Shown here in pieces: positions 23,256 through 33,200 of a DNA stretch of 54,657 nucleotides. Under the pieces are notes generated by a model, which was not told where the DNA came from, searched no databases, and saw only the letters and a list, made by a program, of their open reading frames with translations. Origin of the DNA: Clostridia bacterium (GTDB taxonomy: Bacteria; Bacillota; Clostridia; Oscillospirales; CAG-272); NCBI GenBank assembly GCA_017456625.1, contig JAFTJB010000140.1:1-54657 (forward strand). The letters are read 5' to 3'. The stretch's first letter is position 1. Each line of letters begins with the position of its first letter. Position numbers and translations under genes: made by a program.

Positions 23256-24326
23256 TTATTGGGCTTGCGCCTTGAGCTTTTCGGCGGTATCGGCTGTGGC
23301 AAGCGCGTCGATCATACCGCCAATGTCGCCGTCAAGAAAGCGGTCGAGCGAATAGAGCGTGAGGGAAATGCGATGATCGGTGATCCGTCCCTGCGGATAG
23401 TTGTAGGTGCGGATGCGCTCACTGCGATCTCCCGTGCCAACCTGCTTTTGTCGGTCGGAGGCGATCTGCTCGGTCTGCTCACGGAGCTTGCGGTCGTAGA
23501 GGATCGAGGCAAGCATTTTCATTGCCTTATCCTTGTTTTTGAATTGGCTTCTTTCCTGCTGACACTCCACAACGATGCCCGTGGGCTTGTGGATGAGACG
23601 AACGGCAGATTCGGTCTTGTTGATGTGCTGACCGCCCGCGCCGCTCGATTTGCAGGTCTCCATGATGATATCCGCGGGATTGAGATCGACCGATACCGCC
23701 TCGACCTCGGGTAAGACCGCAACCGTTGCCGTGGAGGTCTGGATGCGCCCTTGCGATTCGGTCTCGGGAACGCGCTGAACACGGTGAACGCCGCTCTCAA
23801 ACTTGAAGCGTGAGTATGCGCCGTCTCCCTCGACCTGAAATACGATCTCGCGGTAGCCGCCAAGCTCGGTTGGATTTTGATTCATGACCGTGCAGGAAAA
23901 GCCCTCTGCGGTGGCGTACATGGTGTACATACGGTACAAAACCGCCGCAAAGAGAGCCGCTTCCTCGCCGCCCGCACCCGCGCGGATCTCGACAATGACG
24001 TTTTTCTCGTCGTTGGGATCGCGGGGGAGGAGCAGAACAGTAAATTCGCGGTAGAGCTGCTCGGTCTGTGTCTTGGCATCCTTGAGCTGCTCATCCGCAA
24101 GCGCGCACAGCTCGGGATCGGAGGAGTCGGAGAGGATCGCCAACGCTTCCTCATACGCCTCCTCTGCCGCAACGTACGCGCGGTATTTTTCAATGATGGG
24201 GGTCAGAGATTTATATTCCTTCATGACGGCGACGTACCGATCGGTGTCTGCCATGACGGAGGGATTGGAGAGGGAAGCCTCCAAATGCTCGTATTTTGCT
24301 TCGGCTTCCCGCAATTTGCTCAGCAT
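23256..24326 (-). CDS. prfA: Peptide chain release factor 1
   Basis: 356 residues. GGQ is at 231-233 within SSGAGGQHINK, and the stop-codon recognition tripeptide is PET at 187-189 in VPETESQGR, the PxT pattern of RF1 (RF2 has SPF). It releases peptides at UAA and UAG. The methyltransferase gene prmC, usually next to prfA, is not in this window, so the glutamine-methylating enzyme must be elsewhere. Ends 25 bases before the Sua5 start. Confidence 0.96.
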   Translation of the reverse strand: MLSKLREAEAKYEHLEASLSNPSVMADTDRYVAVMKEYKSLTPIIEKYRAYVAAEEAYEEALAILSDSSDPELCALADEQLKDAKTQTEQLYREFTVLLLPRDPNDEKNVIVEIRAGAGGEEAALFAAVLYRMYTMYATAEGFSCTVMNQNPTELGGYREIVFQVEGDGAYSRFKFESGVHRVQRVPETESQGRIQTSTATVAVLPEVEAVSVDLNPADIIMETCKSSGAGGQHINKTESAVRLIHKPTGIVVECQQERSQFKNKDKAMKMLASILYDRKLREQTEQIASDRQKQVGTGDRSERIRTYNYPQGRITDHRISLTLYSLDRFLDGDIGGMIDALATADTAEKLKAQAQ

Positions 24327-24347
24327 AATCGGGAGATCCTTTCGTGA

Positions 24348-25736
24348 TTATGCGCGATAGAAGGCGCAGAACGCGCGGTGTCCTTCATAGAGATCTACCT
24401 TGGAGATGACCTCGTAAGGCGCGTGCATGGAGAGCACGCCGACGCCGATGTCAATGGTATCGATGTTGAGCTTTGCCATATACTTGGCGACGGTTCCGCC
24501 GCCGCCCGCATCAACACGGCCGAGCTCGCAGGTCTGCCAGACCACTCCCGCCTCATTGAGGACACGGCGCACCCAAGCGACCATTTCCGCGCTTGCATCG
24601 GAGGTTCCGCTCTTGCCGCGCGAGCCTGTGAACTTGCAAACCGAGATGCCGCAGCCGATCAGAGACGCGTTACGCTTTTCGTATACGTCGGCAAAGTTGG
24701 GATCAAAGGTAGCGGTCACGTCGCTGGAGAAGCATTTGGAATTTGAGCGGACGAGTGCCTCGTTTGCGCCGAGTGCGCGGGAGAGCTCGGTGATGAGGTC
24801 GCTGATGAGCTGACACTGCATACCCGTGACACCGTCGCTACCCGTTTCCTCCTTGTCCACAAGAATGCACATGCTTGTGTGAGCGGCATCGGGAGTGTCA
24901 AGAAGTGCAGTAAGCGAGGGATACGCACAAACGCGGTCATCGTGACCGTAAGCGCCGATCATGGATCGGTCAAAGCCAACGTCACGTGCCTTTGCGGCGG
25001 GAACGATGCAAAGCTCTGCCGATTGCAGATCCTCTTCCACGATGCCGTAGGTCTCGTAGAGATAATGGAGCACACCTGCCTTGACAGCCTCGCCGTCCTC
25101 ATCCTCCAAGGGCATACTGCCGACGAGGATGTTGAGCTTTTCACCCGAGAACGCCTTGGAAACGGGTTTTTCGTTTTCTGCTGCCGCCAGGTGGGGGAGA
25201 AGATCGGTGATATACATCACGGGATCGGTGTCGTTTTCACCGACCGTGAGCTTGACCGTCTCGCCGTTCTGCTTGACGACCACGCCGTGAAGTGCGAGAG
25301 GCATTGCAAGCCACTGATATTTGCGAATGCCGCCGTAGTAATGCGTTTTGAGAAAGCTCATGCCTCCTTCCTCGTAGAGAGGGACCTGCTTGAGATCGAG
25401 ACGGGGGGCATCCAGATGTGCGGCGGTAATGCGCATACCGCTCTCAAGCGGCTCCGTGCCGATGCGGAAGAGATAGAGATTCTTGCCGCGGTTGTTGTAG
25501 TAATACTTGTCGCCTGCCTTGAGAGACGTACCGAACCGATAGGGCAGAAATCCCTTTGCCTCAGCCAGCGCGATCGCGCTTTCCACAGCCTCGCGCTCGG
25601 TCTTGGAGCTGTCGAGGAAGGCGGTATATCCCTTGGCGTATTCATATGCCTCTGCTACGGTCTCGCGACCTGCCTTTTCATAAACGGTCTTCTTTTCGTA
25701 GCGGAGCTTTTCAACCTTGCTTTTCTTTTCGGACAT
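24348..25736 (-). CDS. M18-family aminopeptidase
   Basis: 462 residues from the ATG at 25736 (MSEKKSKVEK), preceded by AAAGGA; the frame running to 25796 overlaps the upstream gene and is rejected. Zinc-site motifs AAHLDAPRLDLKQ, KEETGSDG and YGHDDRV and the C-terminal SMHAPYEV match M18 metallopeptidases, which form large dodecamers and remove N-terminal acidic or neutral residues from peptides in the cytoplasm. Gap to prfA is 21 bases. Confidence 0.92.
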   Translation of the reverse strand: MSEKKSKVEKLRYEKKTVYEKAGRETVAEAYEYAKGYTAFLDSSKTEREAVESAIALAEAKGFLPYRFGTSLKAGDKYYYNNRGKNLYLFRIGTEPLESGMRITAAHLDAPRLDLKQVPLYEEGGMSFLKTHYYGGIRKYQWLAMPLALHGVVVKQNGETVKLTVGENDTDPVMYITDLLPHLAAAENEKPVSKAFSGEKLNILVGSMPLEDEDGEAVKAGVLHYLYETYGIVEEDLQSAELCIVPAAKARDVGFDRSMIGAYGHDDRVCAYPSLTALLDTPDAAHTSMCILVDKEETGSDGVTGMQCQLISDLITELSRALGANEALVRSNSKCFSSDVTATFDPNFADVYEKRNASLIGCGISVCKFTGSRGKSGTSDASAEMVAWVRRVLNEAGVVWQTCELGRVDAGGGGTVAKYMAKLNIDTIDIGVGVLSMHAPYEVISKVDLYEGHRAFCAFYRA

Positions 25737-25755
25737 GATGGTGTTCCTTTCTTGA

Positions 25756-26337
25756 TTAGGAGTTAAAATACAAACGCTGATAGAGCGCGGCGGCATCCGC
25801 TACCTCCTCGACGTAATCGGCGGTCGCCTCGTCGGGGATGTTTTGGAGTCTGCCTTGCTCGGTGACGTAAGTAGGATCGGCAAGCCACGCGTCAACTGCG
25901 CCCTCTCCCGCGAAATACGCGGCGTAAACGGTCTCCCAAACGCCGTATTTTTGGTAGAGTGAGGAGATCTTGGCAGTTCCCGCACGGAGATTGGTGGCGG
26001 GATCGTAGAGCATCCCCGCATTGACGTTTCCCTCGCCGAGGAGGTCACGGCAAATGGCTTGAAACTGATCGGGAGTGAGCTGCATGAGCCCAATCTCGCC
26101 GTCTCCCGATACATAATTGCTTGCAAAATCGCTCTCCACGCAAACGATCGCCCAAAGATTTGCCTCGGGAATGGCAAATTCCTCGGCATTTGCGCGGATC
26201 TCTGCACAATACTGCTCCACGATGGGGTGGTTATGCTTTTCGATCGCCGTGGCAATGGCATCAAAGGCAAAGCCGAAGCCGATCGAGACCGCGAGCAGCA
26301 CCGCAAATGCGATCAGACGACGGTAGGTGATCTTCAC
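25756..26337 (-). CDS. Membrane-anchored lytic transglycosylase (SLT domain)
   Basis: 193 residues. The start is GTG (26337-26335), overlapping the coaE stop by three bases. One N-terminal membrane anchor (about residues 8-27) is followed by a goose-lysozyme/SLT fold: catalytic E68 in VCVESDF, GEIGLMQLTP, a DPATNLRAGTAKISSLYQKYG block and AYFAGEGAVDAW. It cleaves the glycan strands of peptidoglycan outside the membrane, forming 1,6-anhydro-MurNAc. The coaE-sltA-like arrangement is common in Clostridia. Confidence 0.92.
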   Translation of the reverse strand: MKITYRRLIAFAVLLAVSIGFGFAFDAIATAIEKHNHPIVEQYCAEIRANAEEFAIPEANLWAIVCVESDFASNYVSGDGEIGLMQLTPDQFQAICRDLLGEGNVNAGMLYDPATNLRAGTAKISSLYQKYGVWETVYAAYFAGEGAVDAWLADPTYVTEQGRLQNIPDEATADYVEEVADAAALYQRLYFNS

Positions 26338-26936
26338 GGAGTCAGTACCCCCGTTTCCTCAAGGATTCTGCGCACGGCAGGGAGGACGTTGTTCGTACCG
26401 TCGTTGTTTTCAATGATATAATCCGAATGGGTGCGGAAGAACTCGTCGCTCTTCTGTGATGCCATTCGACGGAGTGCGGCATCATGCTCGATCCCGTCGC
26501 GACGAACGATGCGTTCCACGCGCGTTTCCTTGTCTGCAAGGACAGAGACGATGATGTTGCAATCCTTATTTGCCCCAGCCTCAAAGAGCTGTGGCGCGTC
26601 GAGTACGGCGGCAAGCATCCCGTCACGGCGGTAGTCATCCAGCTTTTTGCGGATGGCTGCCATAACGTATGCGTGTGTGATTTGATTAAGCTGCGTGAGC
26701 GCCTGCTCGTCGGAAAAGACGAGCTCGCCCAACGCCCTTCGGTCCAGCGTGCCGCCGGGTGTCAGAATTTGCGGTCCAAAGGTATAGACCAATTCGTTCA
26801 GACACGCGGAGGGGGGGATGAGTAGCGCGTGATATACGTCGTCCGCGTTGATCACGGGAATTCCGTGCGCCGCGAAGACGTCACTGACCACACCCTTACC
26901 AGCACCCGTAGGACCTGTCAGTCCGATTACGAGCAT
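26334..26936 (-). CDS. coaE: Dephospho-CoA kinase
   Basis: 200 residues. P-loop GPTGAGKG is at 8-15 and INADD lies where the substrate-binding aspartate is expected; LDAPQLFEAG and DKETRVERIVRRDG complete the family pattern (the usual PLLFE appears as PQLFE). It phosphorylates dephospho-CoA in the last step of coenzyme A synthesis. Four bases separate it from the oxidoreductase upstream; polA, a frequent partner, is not here. Confidence 0.93.
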   Translation of the reverse strand: MLVIGLTGPTGAGKGVVSDVFAAHGIPVINADDVYHALLIPPSACLNELVYTFGPQILTPGGTLDRRALGELVFSDEQALTQLNQITHAYVMAAIRKKLDDYRRDGMLAAVLDAPQLFEAGANKDCNIIVSVLADKETRVERIVRRDGIEHDAALRRMASQKSDEFFRTHSDYIIENNDGTNNVLPAVRRILEETGVLTP

Positions 26937-26940
26937 AAAT

Positions 26941-28083
26941 TCAGACCTCCGTTAAGATGCTTCCGTTGTCGGCGGAGCGATATGCGGCATCCATGACCGC
27001 TTGCACGTAGGCGCCGTCCGCGAGAGAGGGAGAAAACGCGCGTCCCTCGCTGACTGCCTCCAGATATTCGTACATGCTTGAAACGTGACCGTAGAGCCAG
27101 CCTGTGGGAGCCTTGGGAGAGGGAAATACCATCTTTGGATAACGGCCGACACACTCGATCTTGGTAAAGCCGCGGTCACCGCCGAGCGGCGCCTCATGTC
27201 TTTCGGTGTCGTAGAACCAAAGGTAATCGGGCTCCATTAAGGAGAAGCGCAAAGCCCCCTTTTCGCCGTAGATCGTGTAGGACAGCTCGTCGTTCGTGCC
27301 GACCTGAAGCTTACCGACCTGCACGGTGCCGTGCGCGCCCTGCTCGGTTTTGCATAGCATATAAAACGCCTCGTCCGCGTTGGTCTTCCATTCGCCACCG
27401 TCACGACCCGCACGGGTAGGATAGGCGATCTGCGCCATTCCGCTGACCTGCGAGATCTTTCCGCAGAGGAAGGAGATGAGATCGATGACGTGAGAGCCGA
27501 GATCAAAGAGAACGCCTCCGCCGCATACGTCGCGATCCTGCTTCCAGCCCGCATTCTTTTTTGTGTCGGTGGCACTGCTGTGGAGATACTCTGCGTGGAA
27601 GCTCAAAATTCTGCCGAGCCGTCCCTCCTCCATAAGCTCCTTGGCGCGCATGGTAGCAGAGAGCCAACGATTGTTAAAGACCATGCCGCAGACCTGTCCC
27701 TCCCTTTGCGGGATGGCGAGGATCTCTTTTGCCTCGGCAGGGGAGATGCAGAGCGGCTTTTCGCAGAGCACGTGCTTGCCCGCCGCGATCGCCTTTTTGA
27801 GTGCGTCAAGGTGGCAGACGTTCGGAGTACAGATATCGATAACGTCGATATCGGGATGATGGATGAGTACGTCGGGATCGTCGGTCGCGATGGGAATGTG
27901 ATATTGGTGTGCCACCGTTTTGGATTTTTCCATGCTTGTGGTACAAACGCCCGTGACCGATGCCGAAAAGGGAAGATCGCCGTAAAAAAAGGGGAGATTG
28001 TTGACGGCGTAGAGATGGGTCTTTCCCATCGCTCCAAATCCAAGCAAGCCGATATGCAATTGTTTTTTGTTTTCGGATGTCAT
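26941..28083 (-). CDS. Gfo/Idh/MocA-family oxidoreductase
   Basis: 380 residues from ATG 28083 (MTSENKKQLH), preceded by AAAGGA. The NAD-binding motif GLLGFGAMGKTH is at the N-terminus and CEKPL, the catalytic-lysine motif, follows near residue 110; the C-terminal alpha/beta domain has the usual DLGSHVIDL. These enzymes oxidise or reduce sugars, inositols or glycosides. Its position ahead of coaE is unusual, and its substrate is unknown. First gene of the long minus-strand operon. Confidence 0.9.
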   Translation of the reverse strand: MTSENKKQLHIGLLGFGAMGKTHLYAVNNLPFFYGDLPFSASVTGVCTTSMEKSKTVAHQYHIPIATDDPDVLIHHPDIDVIDICTPNVCHLDALKKAIAAGKHVLCEKPLCISPAEAKEILAIPQREGQVCGMVFNNRWLSATMRAKELMEEGRLGRILSFHAEYLHSSATDTKKNAGWKQDRDVCGGGVLFDLGSHVIDLISFLCGKISQVSGMAQIAYPTRAGRDGGEWKTNADEAFYMLCKTEQGAHGTVQVGKLQVGTNDELSYTIYGEKGALRFSLMEPDYLWFYDTERHEAPLGGDRGFTKIECVGRYPKMVFPSPKAPTGWLYGHVSSMYEYLEAVSEGRAFSPSLADGAYVQAVMDAAYRSADNGSILTEV

Positions 28084-28158
28084 GGTTGTATTCTTCCTTT
28101 CGGGGGTGTTTTTCGTATTGTTTGCCGCAGGAGCGGAAAATATAACAACACTACTTCT

Positions 28159-28187
28159 ATTATATATCATTTTCTTTCTTTTTGCAA
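28159..28187 (-). promoter_or_regulatory. Promoter of the long minus-strand operon
   Basis: On the minus strand TTGCAA (28187-28182), 17 bases, TATAAT (28164-28159). It should drive the genes from the oxidoreductase down to the serine hydrolase, nine reading frames with gaps of at most 51 bases. Confidence 0.75.
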
Positions 28188-28229
28188 GGGGATTTTCATC
28201 ATTCTGCGCATTTTTTCCCCATTTGCGTA

Positions 28230-28258
28230 TTGCATTTTCAGCGGAAACCGAGTATAAT
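28230..28258 (+). promoter_or_regulatory. Promoter of murB-whiA
   Basis: TTGCAT (28230-28235), 17 bases, TATAAT (28253-28258), divergent from the promoter at 28159. Confidence 0.75.
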
Positions 28259-28291
28259 GTATATAGACATGAAAAGATGGGAGGATCGACG

Positions 28292-29191
28292 GTGGAAAAG
28301 CTGGTTTGTGCATTGCGGGAGCGTGGGATCGACACGAGAGAGTCCTGCTCTTTGGTACAATTCAATACCTTCCGCGTAGGCGGTCGTGCGCGCGTTGCCG
28401 TATTTCCGCATACACGCGAGGAGCTGATCGATTGTCTGGCTCTCTCAAGCGAGGCGGGGGTGCGCTACGCGGTGTTTGGAAACGCCAGCAACGTCGTTTT
28501 TTCGGACAGCGGATTTGACGGAGTCGTCATTTTTACCTTTGCCTGCCGCGCGGTCTCTGTGGACGGGAACGCGATCATTGCCGATGCGGGCGTACCGCTC
28601 GGTAAGATCTCTATTCTCGCACAGGAAAACGGACTGGTTGGTGCGGAATTTCTCTATGGAATTCCCGGGACGGTCGGCGGCGGAGTGTTTATGAACGCGG
28701 GAGCGTTTGGCAGTAGCATCGAAGGGATCTGTGCGGAGACCGAGTATTGGAATCCGCAAACGGGTAAGATCGAACGGCTTTGCGGCGCGGAGCACGAATT
28801 TGAATACCGAACGAGCGCGTATGCAAAGCATCCGGAGCGCATCCTTGTCGGAGCGCGCTTTGTAATGGATGGCGGTGACCGTGCGGAAAGCCGACGGAAA
28901 ATGGATGATTTCATGGCGCGCAGACGAAATACGCAGCCTTTGGATCTGCCGAGCGCGGGAAGCGTGTTCAAGCGTCCCGAGGGATATTTCGCGGGAAAGC
29001 TGATCGAGGATTGCGGATTGAAGGGCTATACGGTCGGCGGTGCGCAGGTCTCCCAAAAGCACGCGGGCTTTATCGTGAATATCGGCGGCGCGACCGCGAT
29101 GGATATCAAAAGATTGGTACGGGATATCCGTGCCGAGGTTTTGCAATCGTTCGGAGTGAATTTGGAATGTGAGATCAGATTTATCGATTAA
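28292..29191 (+). CDS. murB: UDP-N-acetylenolpyruvoylglucosamine reductase (MurB)
   Basis: 299 residues from a GTG at 28292; GGGAGG lies 7 bases before it, and longer frames would cross the promoter at 28230. The FAD-binding loop is GNASN (63-67), YGIPGTVGGGVFMNAGAFG lines the flavin, and the active-site serine is in SAGSVFKRP (221-229), the short type II MurB arrangement. It makes UDP-MurNAc for peptidoglycan. The following whiA is its classical neighbour, but the rapZ and yvcK genes that usually lie between them are missing. Confidence 0.95.
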   Translation: MEKLVCALRERGIDTRESCSLVQFNTFRVGGRARVAVFPHTREELIDCLALSSEAGVRYAVFGNASNVVFSDSGFDGVVIFTFACRAVSVDGNAIIADAGVPLGKISILAQENGLVGAEFLYGIPGTVGGGVFMNAGAFGSSIEGICAETEYWNPQTGKIERLCGAEHEFEYRTSAYAKHPERILVGARFVMDGGDRAESRRKMDDFMARRRNTQPLDLPSAGSVFKRPEGYFAGKLIEDCGLKGYTVGGAQVSQKHAGFIVNIGGATAMDIKRLVRDIRAEVLQSFGVNLECEIRFID

Positions 29192-29211
29192 AGAGAAAGG
29201 AGGGAGAAGGG

Positions 29212-30096
29212 ATGACCTTTGCGGAAAAGCTCCGTGCCGAGTTGGCGACGGTTACCGTAAAGCCGAATTGCTGCAGACGTGCTTTGGCAGAAGGACTTTT
29301 GCTGGGCGCGGAGATCGACGGACAACGTCAGATCCACGTGCGCTATACGCAGGAGGCTGTCGCGGAGCTTGCGGTGGAGATTCTTTCACGTCAGTACGGC
29401 AAGGCTCCCGAGGTCACGCAATGGGGAAAATGCGGACACCGATATTGGGATCTTTCTCTCTCCGCCCCCTCCTGCCTTAAATATCTCCGCTCGCTGGATG
29501 CGGAGGATGCGTGTGTGGATTCGGTATTCCATTTTCAATGCGACGCGTGCCGAAGCGTATTTTTGCGAGGCGTGTTTTTGGCGGTGGGAACGGTGAGTGA
29601 TCCGCACAAATCCTTCCATTTGGAGTTCAAGCTGCCACATGCGCGGATGCGTCTCCTTTCGGCATTCCTTACCGAAATGAGCTATCCCGCAAGGACGGTT
29701 ACACGCAACGGACAAGCGGGGATCTACTATAAGGATAGCTCGTCCATTGAGGAGCTTGTTACGGTGATGGGCTCGGGAACGGGTATTTTTGAGATCATGA
29801 ACAGCCGTATCGAGCGCGAGATCAGAAACAATGAAAACCGTGCGACGAACTGTGTCGCGAGAAATATCGAAAAGACGATCGCCGCCGCGACAAGGCATAT
29901 CGAGGCGATCAACAAGCTCATGGAGGCAGGAAAATTGGAGTCCCTGCCCGAGGCATTGCAGGAGACCGCGCGGCAACGCTACGCCAACCCCGATGCATCC
30001 CTTGATGAGCTTGTGGCGATCCACGTTCCCTCTATCTCAAAGTCGGGGCTCAATCACCGCCTCCAAAAGATCATGGAAGCGGCAGACGAAATCTAA
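29212..30096 (+). CDS. whiA: WhiA, sporulation/cell-division DNA-binding protein
   Basis: 294 residues. The N-terminal half is the degenerate LAGLIDADG homing-endonuclease fold (RGVFLAVGTVSDPHKSFHLE, and a second copy with GQAGIYYKD), and the C-terminal half is a sigma-region-4-like HTH ending SISKSGLNHRLQKI. WhiA controls cell division and growth in Bacillus and sporulation septation in Streptomyces; it has no nuclease activity. AAGGAGGGAGAAGGG lies just before the ATG. Confidence 0.94.
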   Translation: MTFAEKLRAELATVTVKPNCCRRALAEGLLLGAEIDGQRQIHVRYTQEAVAELAVEILSRQYGKAPEVTQWGKCGHRYWDLSLSAPSCLKYLRSLDAEDACVDSVFHFQCDACRSVFLRGVFLAVGTVSDPHKSFHLEFKLPHARMRLLSAFLTEMSYPARTVTRNGQAGIYYKDSSSIEELVTVMGSGTGIFEIMNSRIEREIRNNENRATNCVARNIEKTIAAATRHIEAINKLMEAGKLESLPEALQETARQRYANPDASLDELVAIHVPSISKSGLNHRLQKIMEAADEI

Positions 30097-30105
30097 AGGA
30101 TTTTT

Positions 30106-30151
30106 GTGGAACCTTTTTGAAAAAAGGTTCCACACCCTCAAAAACTTTCCC
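30106..30151 (+). repeat. Hairpin repeat, copy C
   Basis: GTGGAACCTTTTT (30106-30118) and AAAAAGGTTCCAC (30121-30133) form a 13-bp inverted repeat followed by ACCCTCAAAAACTTTCC, the same hairpin-plus-tail layout as copies A and B. It lies right after the whiA stop and may act as a terminator. Confidence 0.65.
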
Positions 30152-30278
30152 GAAGAAAAATCAAAAACAGATTTTGAGGTCTGTACCTCGTTTCTCGGAT
30201 ACTGCCGCGAGCATTTAGGTGTCACCACCCTAAATGCTCCACAAAATATGTTTACTATAGAACAAAGGAGATGATACC
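30152..30278 (+). promoter_or_regulatory. dnaE leader with two hairpins
   Basis: GAGGT/ACCTC (30176-30189) and the perfect 11-bp GAGCATTTAGG / CCTAAATGCTC (30209-30239) lie between whiA and dnaE. No promoter with both boxes is convincing; dnaE may depend on read-through from murB-whiA. AAAGGAG stands before the dnaE start. Confidence 0.45.
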
Positions 30279-33200
30279 ATGGCAATCAAGGGCTTTGTGC
30301 ATTTGCATCTGCACAGTGAATACAGCTTGCTCGACGGTGCGTGCCGCATTGCCGAGATCCCGCGCCGCGTCAAGGAGTGCGGACAGGAGGCGGTTGCCAT
30401 TACCGACCACGGTGTTATGTACGGTGTGGTCGCGTTTGACCGTGCCTGCAGAGCCGAGGGGATCAAGCCCATTATCGGCTGTGAGGTCTACGTGGCTCCC
30501 GAATCGCGCTTTGAGAAGAGCGTGAGCGCGGACGGATATGCGGATCATCTCGTTTTGCTATGTGAGAATATGACGGGCTACCGCAACCTCATTGAGATGG
30601 TGTCGCGCTCCTTCACGGAGGGCTTTTACAACAAGCCGCGCGTGGACGAGGAGCTTTTGCGCACCCACTCCGAGGGACTGATCGCGCTTTCCGCCTGTCT
30701 TGGCGGACGGATCCCCAAATTGCTCTCCAAGGGGGACTTTGAGGGGGCGAAGGAAACGGCACGCAGATACAGCGAGCTTTTTGGTAAGGATCATTTTTAT
30801 ATTGAGATACAGGATCACGGCATCGCGGAGCAGAAGACCGTTTTGCCGATGCTTGTAAAGCTTGCGGATGCGTGTGGACTTCCGCTCGTTGCTACCAACG
30901 ACTGCCATTACGCGCGCCGACAGGATGCGGAGATGCAGGCAACGCTGATGTGTATTCAGACCAATACCACGCTCGATGCGGGTCGCCCTGCCGCGTTTGC
31001 GACCGACGAGTTCTATATCAAGGATACCAACGAAATGGAGATGATCTTCCGCGCGTATCCCGAGTCGCTCCGCAATACCGCAAAAATCGCGGAGAGATGC
31101 AACGTGGAATTCGATTTTTCTACCACATATCTCCCGAAATTTCCGTGTCCCGTCGGTACGACCGCCGTGGAGCACCTGCGCGCGCTTGCGTTCCAAGGCT
31201 TTGCGGACCGTGTGGCGCGCGGACACATCGTATTTGACACGCATACCGAGGAGGAATACCGCGAGCGGATCGAGTACGAGCTTTCTGTCATCGAGCAGAT
31301 GGGATACGCCGATTATTTTTTGATCGTGCAGGATTACGTCGCGTTTGCGAAATCCAAGGATATTCCCGTAGGACCCGGCAGAGGCTCGGGCGCGGGAAGC
31401 CTTGTTGCGTTCGCGCTTGGCATTACCGACGTGGATTCGATCAAATTCGATCTTCTGTTCGAGCGTTTTCTCAACCCCGAGCGTGTCAGTATGCCCGATA
31501 TTGATATTGATTTTTGCTACAATCGACGCGACGAGGTGATCGAGTACGTCGGTCAAAAATACGGAGCGGATCACGTCTCGCAGATCATCACCTTCGGTAC
31601 GCTTGCCGCGCGTGCGGCGATCCGTGACGTCGGACGTGTGCTCGGAATGCCTTACGGAGACGTGGACGTTGTGGCGCGTGCCGTGCCGCAGGAGTTGAAT
31701 ATCACCATTTCCATGGCACTCAAGATGCCGACCCTCAAGCAGCTCTACGAGGACAACGCGGAGGTCCGTCGCCTGGTCGATCTTGCCATGGCGATCGAGG
31801 GAATGCCGCGAAACGTTTCGATCCATGCCGCGGGCATCGTTATCACGGACAAGCCCATTTCGGATTACGTTCCGCTATCCCTCAGCAACGGTACGGTGGT
31901 CACGCAGTTTGATATGGATACCGTTGCCAAGCTTGGACTCCTCAAGTTCGATTTTCTGGCACTTCGTTATCTGACCATCATTCACGACGCCGAAACGCAG
32001 ATCAAAGAAAGCGAGCCGGATTTCGACATTGAAAAGCTTCCGCTCGACGATGCGGCAACCTATAAGCTTATTTCGTCGGGTAAAACGGCAGGTGTGTTCC
32101 AATTGGAGTCGGGAGGCATGCGGCAGATGCTGATGAATCTCGCACCCTCGCGCTTTGACGATATCATTGCGGCGATCGCGCTCTACCGCCCGGGACCGAT
32201 GGATTCCATCCCCACGTTCATTGAGTGTCGCCACCACCCGGAGCGGGTGAAATACGCAACTCCCGCCTTAGAGCCCATCCTTTCCTCGACCTACGGCTGT
32301 GTGGTCTATCAGGAGCAGGTCATGAGTATTTTTCGCGAGATCGGTGGATATACCTTCGGTCATGCGGACGTTGTTCGCCGTGCCATGTCCAAAAAGAAGG
32401 CAGACGTGCTTTTGGCGGAGCGGGATGCCTTTGAGAGTGGTGCTGTGGAGCGCGGGATCGACAGAGAGATCGCTTCCGAGCTCTTTACCGATATGGAGAG
32501 CTTTGCGAATTACGCATTCAATAAGTCGCACGCGGCGGCGTATGCGGTCATTTCCTACCGCACCGCGTATCTCAAGCAGCACTATCCGCGTGAGTATTTT
32601 TCCGCGCTTCTCACAAGCGTGCTCGGCAATCAGACTAAGGTTGCGGAGTATATCAACGAGTGCTCGCAGCGCGGTATTCGCGTTCTTCCGCCCGACATCA
32701 ACGAGAGCCGTATGCTCTTTTCGGTCTGCGGAAAGGATATTCGCTTCGGTCTTTTGGCGGTCAAGAACGTCGGACGGCAGTTTTTGCAGCAGATTTTGAG
32801 CGAGCGCAAATTCCGTCCGTTTACCTCGTTTGACGATTTCCTCAGCCGTATGTCGGCGGGAGATCTTAACAAACGAATGATGGAGTCGCTCATCAAATCG
32901 GGTACCTTCGATAATCTCGGCATCTATCGCAGTCAGCTTTTGGCGGTCTATGAGCAGATGATCGACCGCGCCGCGGAGAAGGGAAAGAACAACCTCGAGG
33001 GTCAGCTTGATATGTTCTCCGCGCTTGGAATGGTCGAGGAGGCACCGCGCGTGGAATATCCCAACATCCCCGAGCTTGGCGTGCGCGAAAAGCTTTTGAT
33101 GGAGCGCGATGCCACGGGAATGTATTTTTCGGGTCAGATGCTGGATGAATACGGAAAGCACATCAAGCTCCTGCGCCCGCATCCACTCTCCGAGCTCCTT

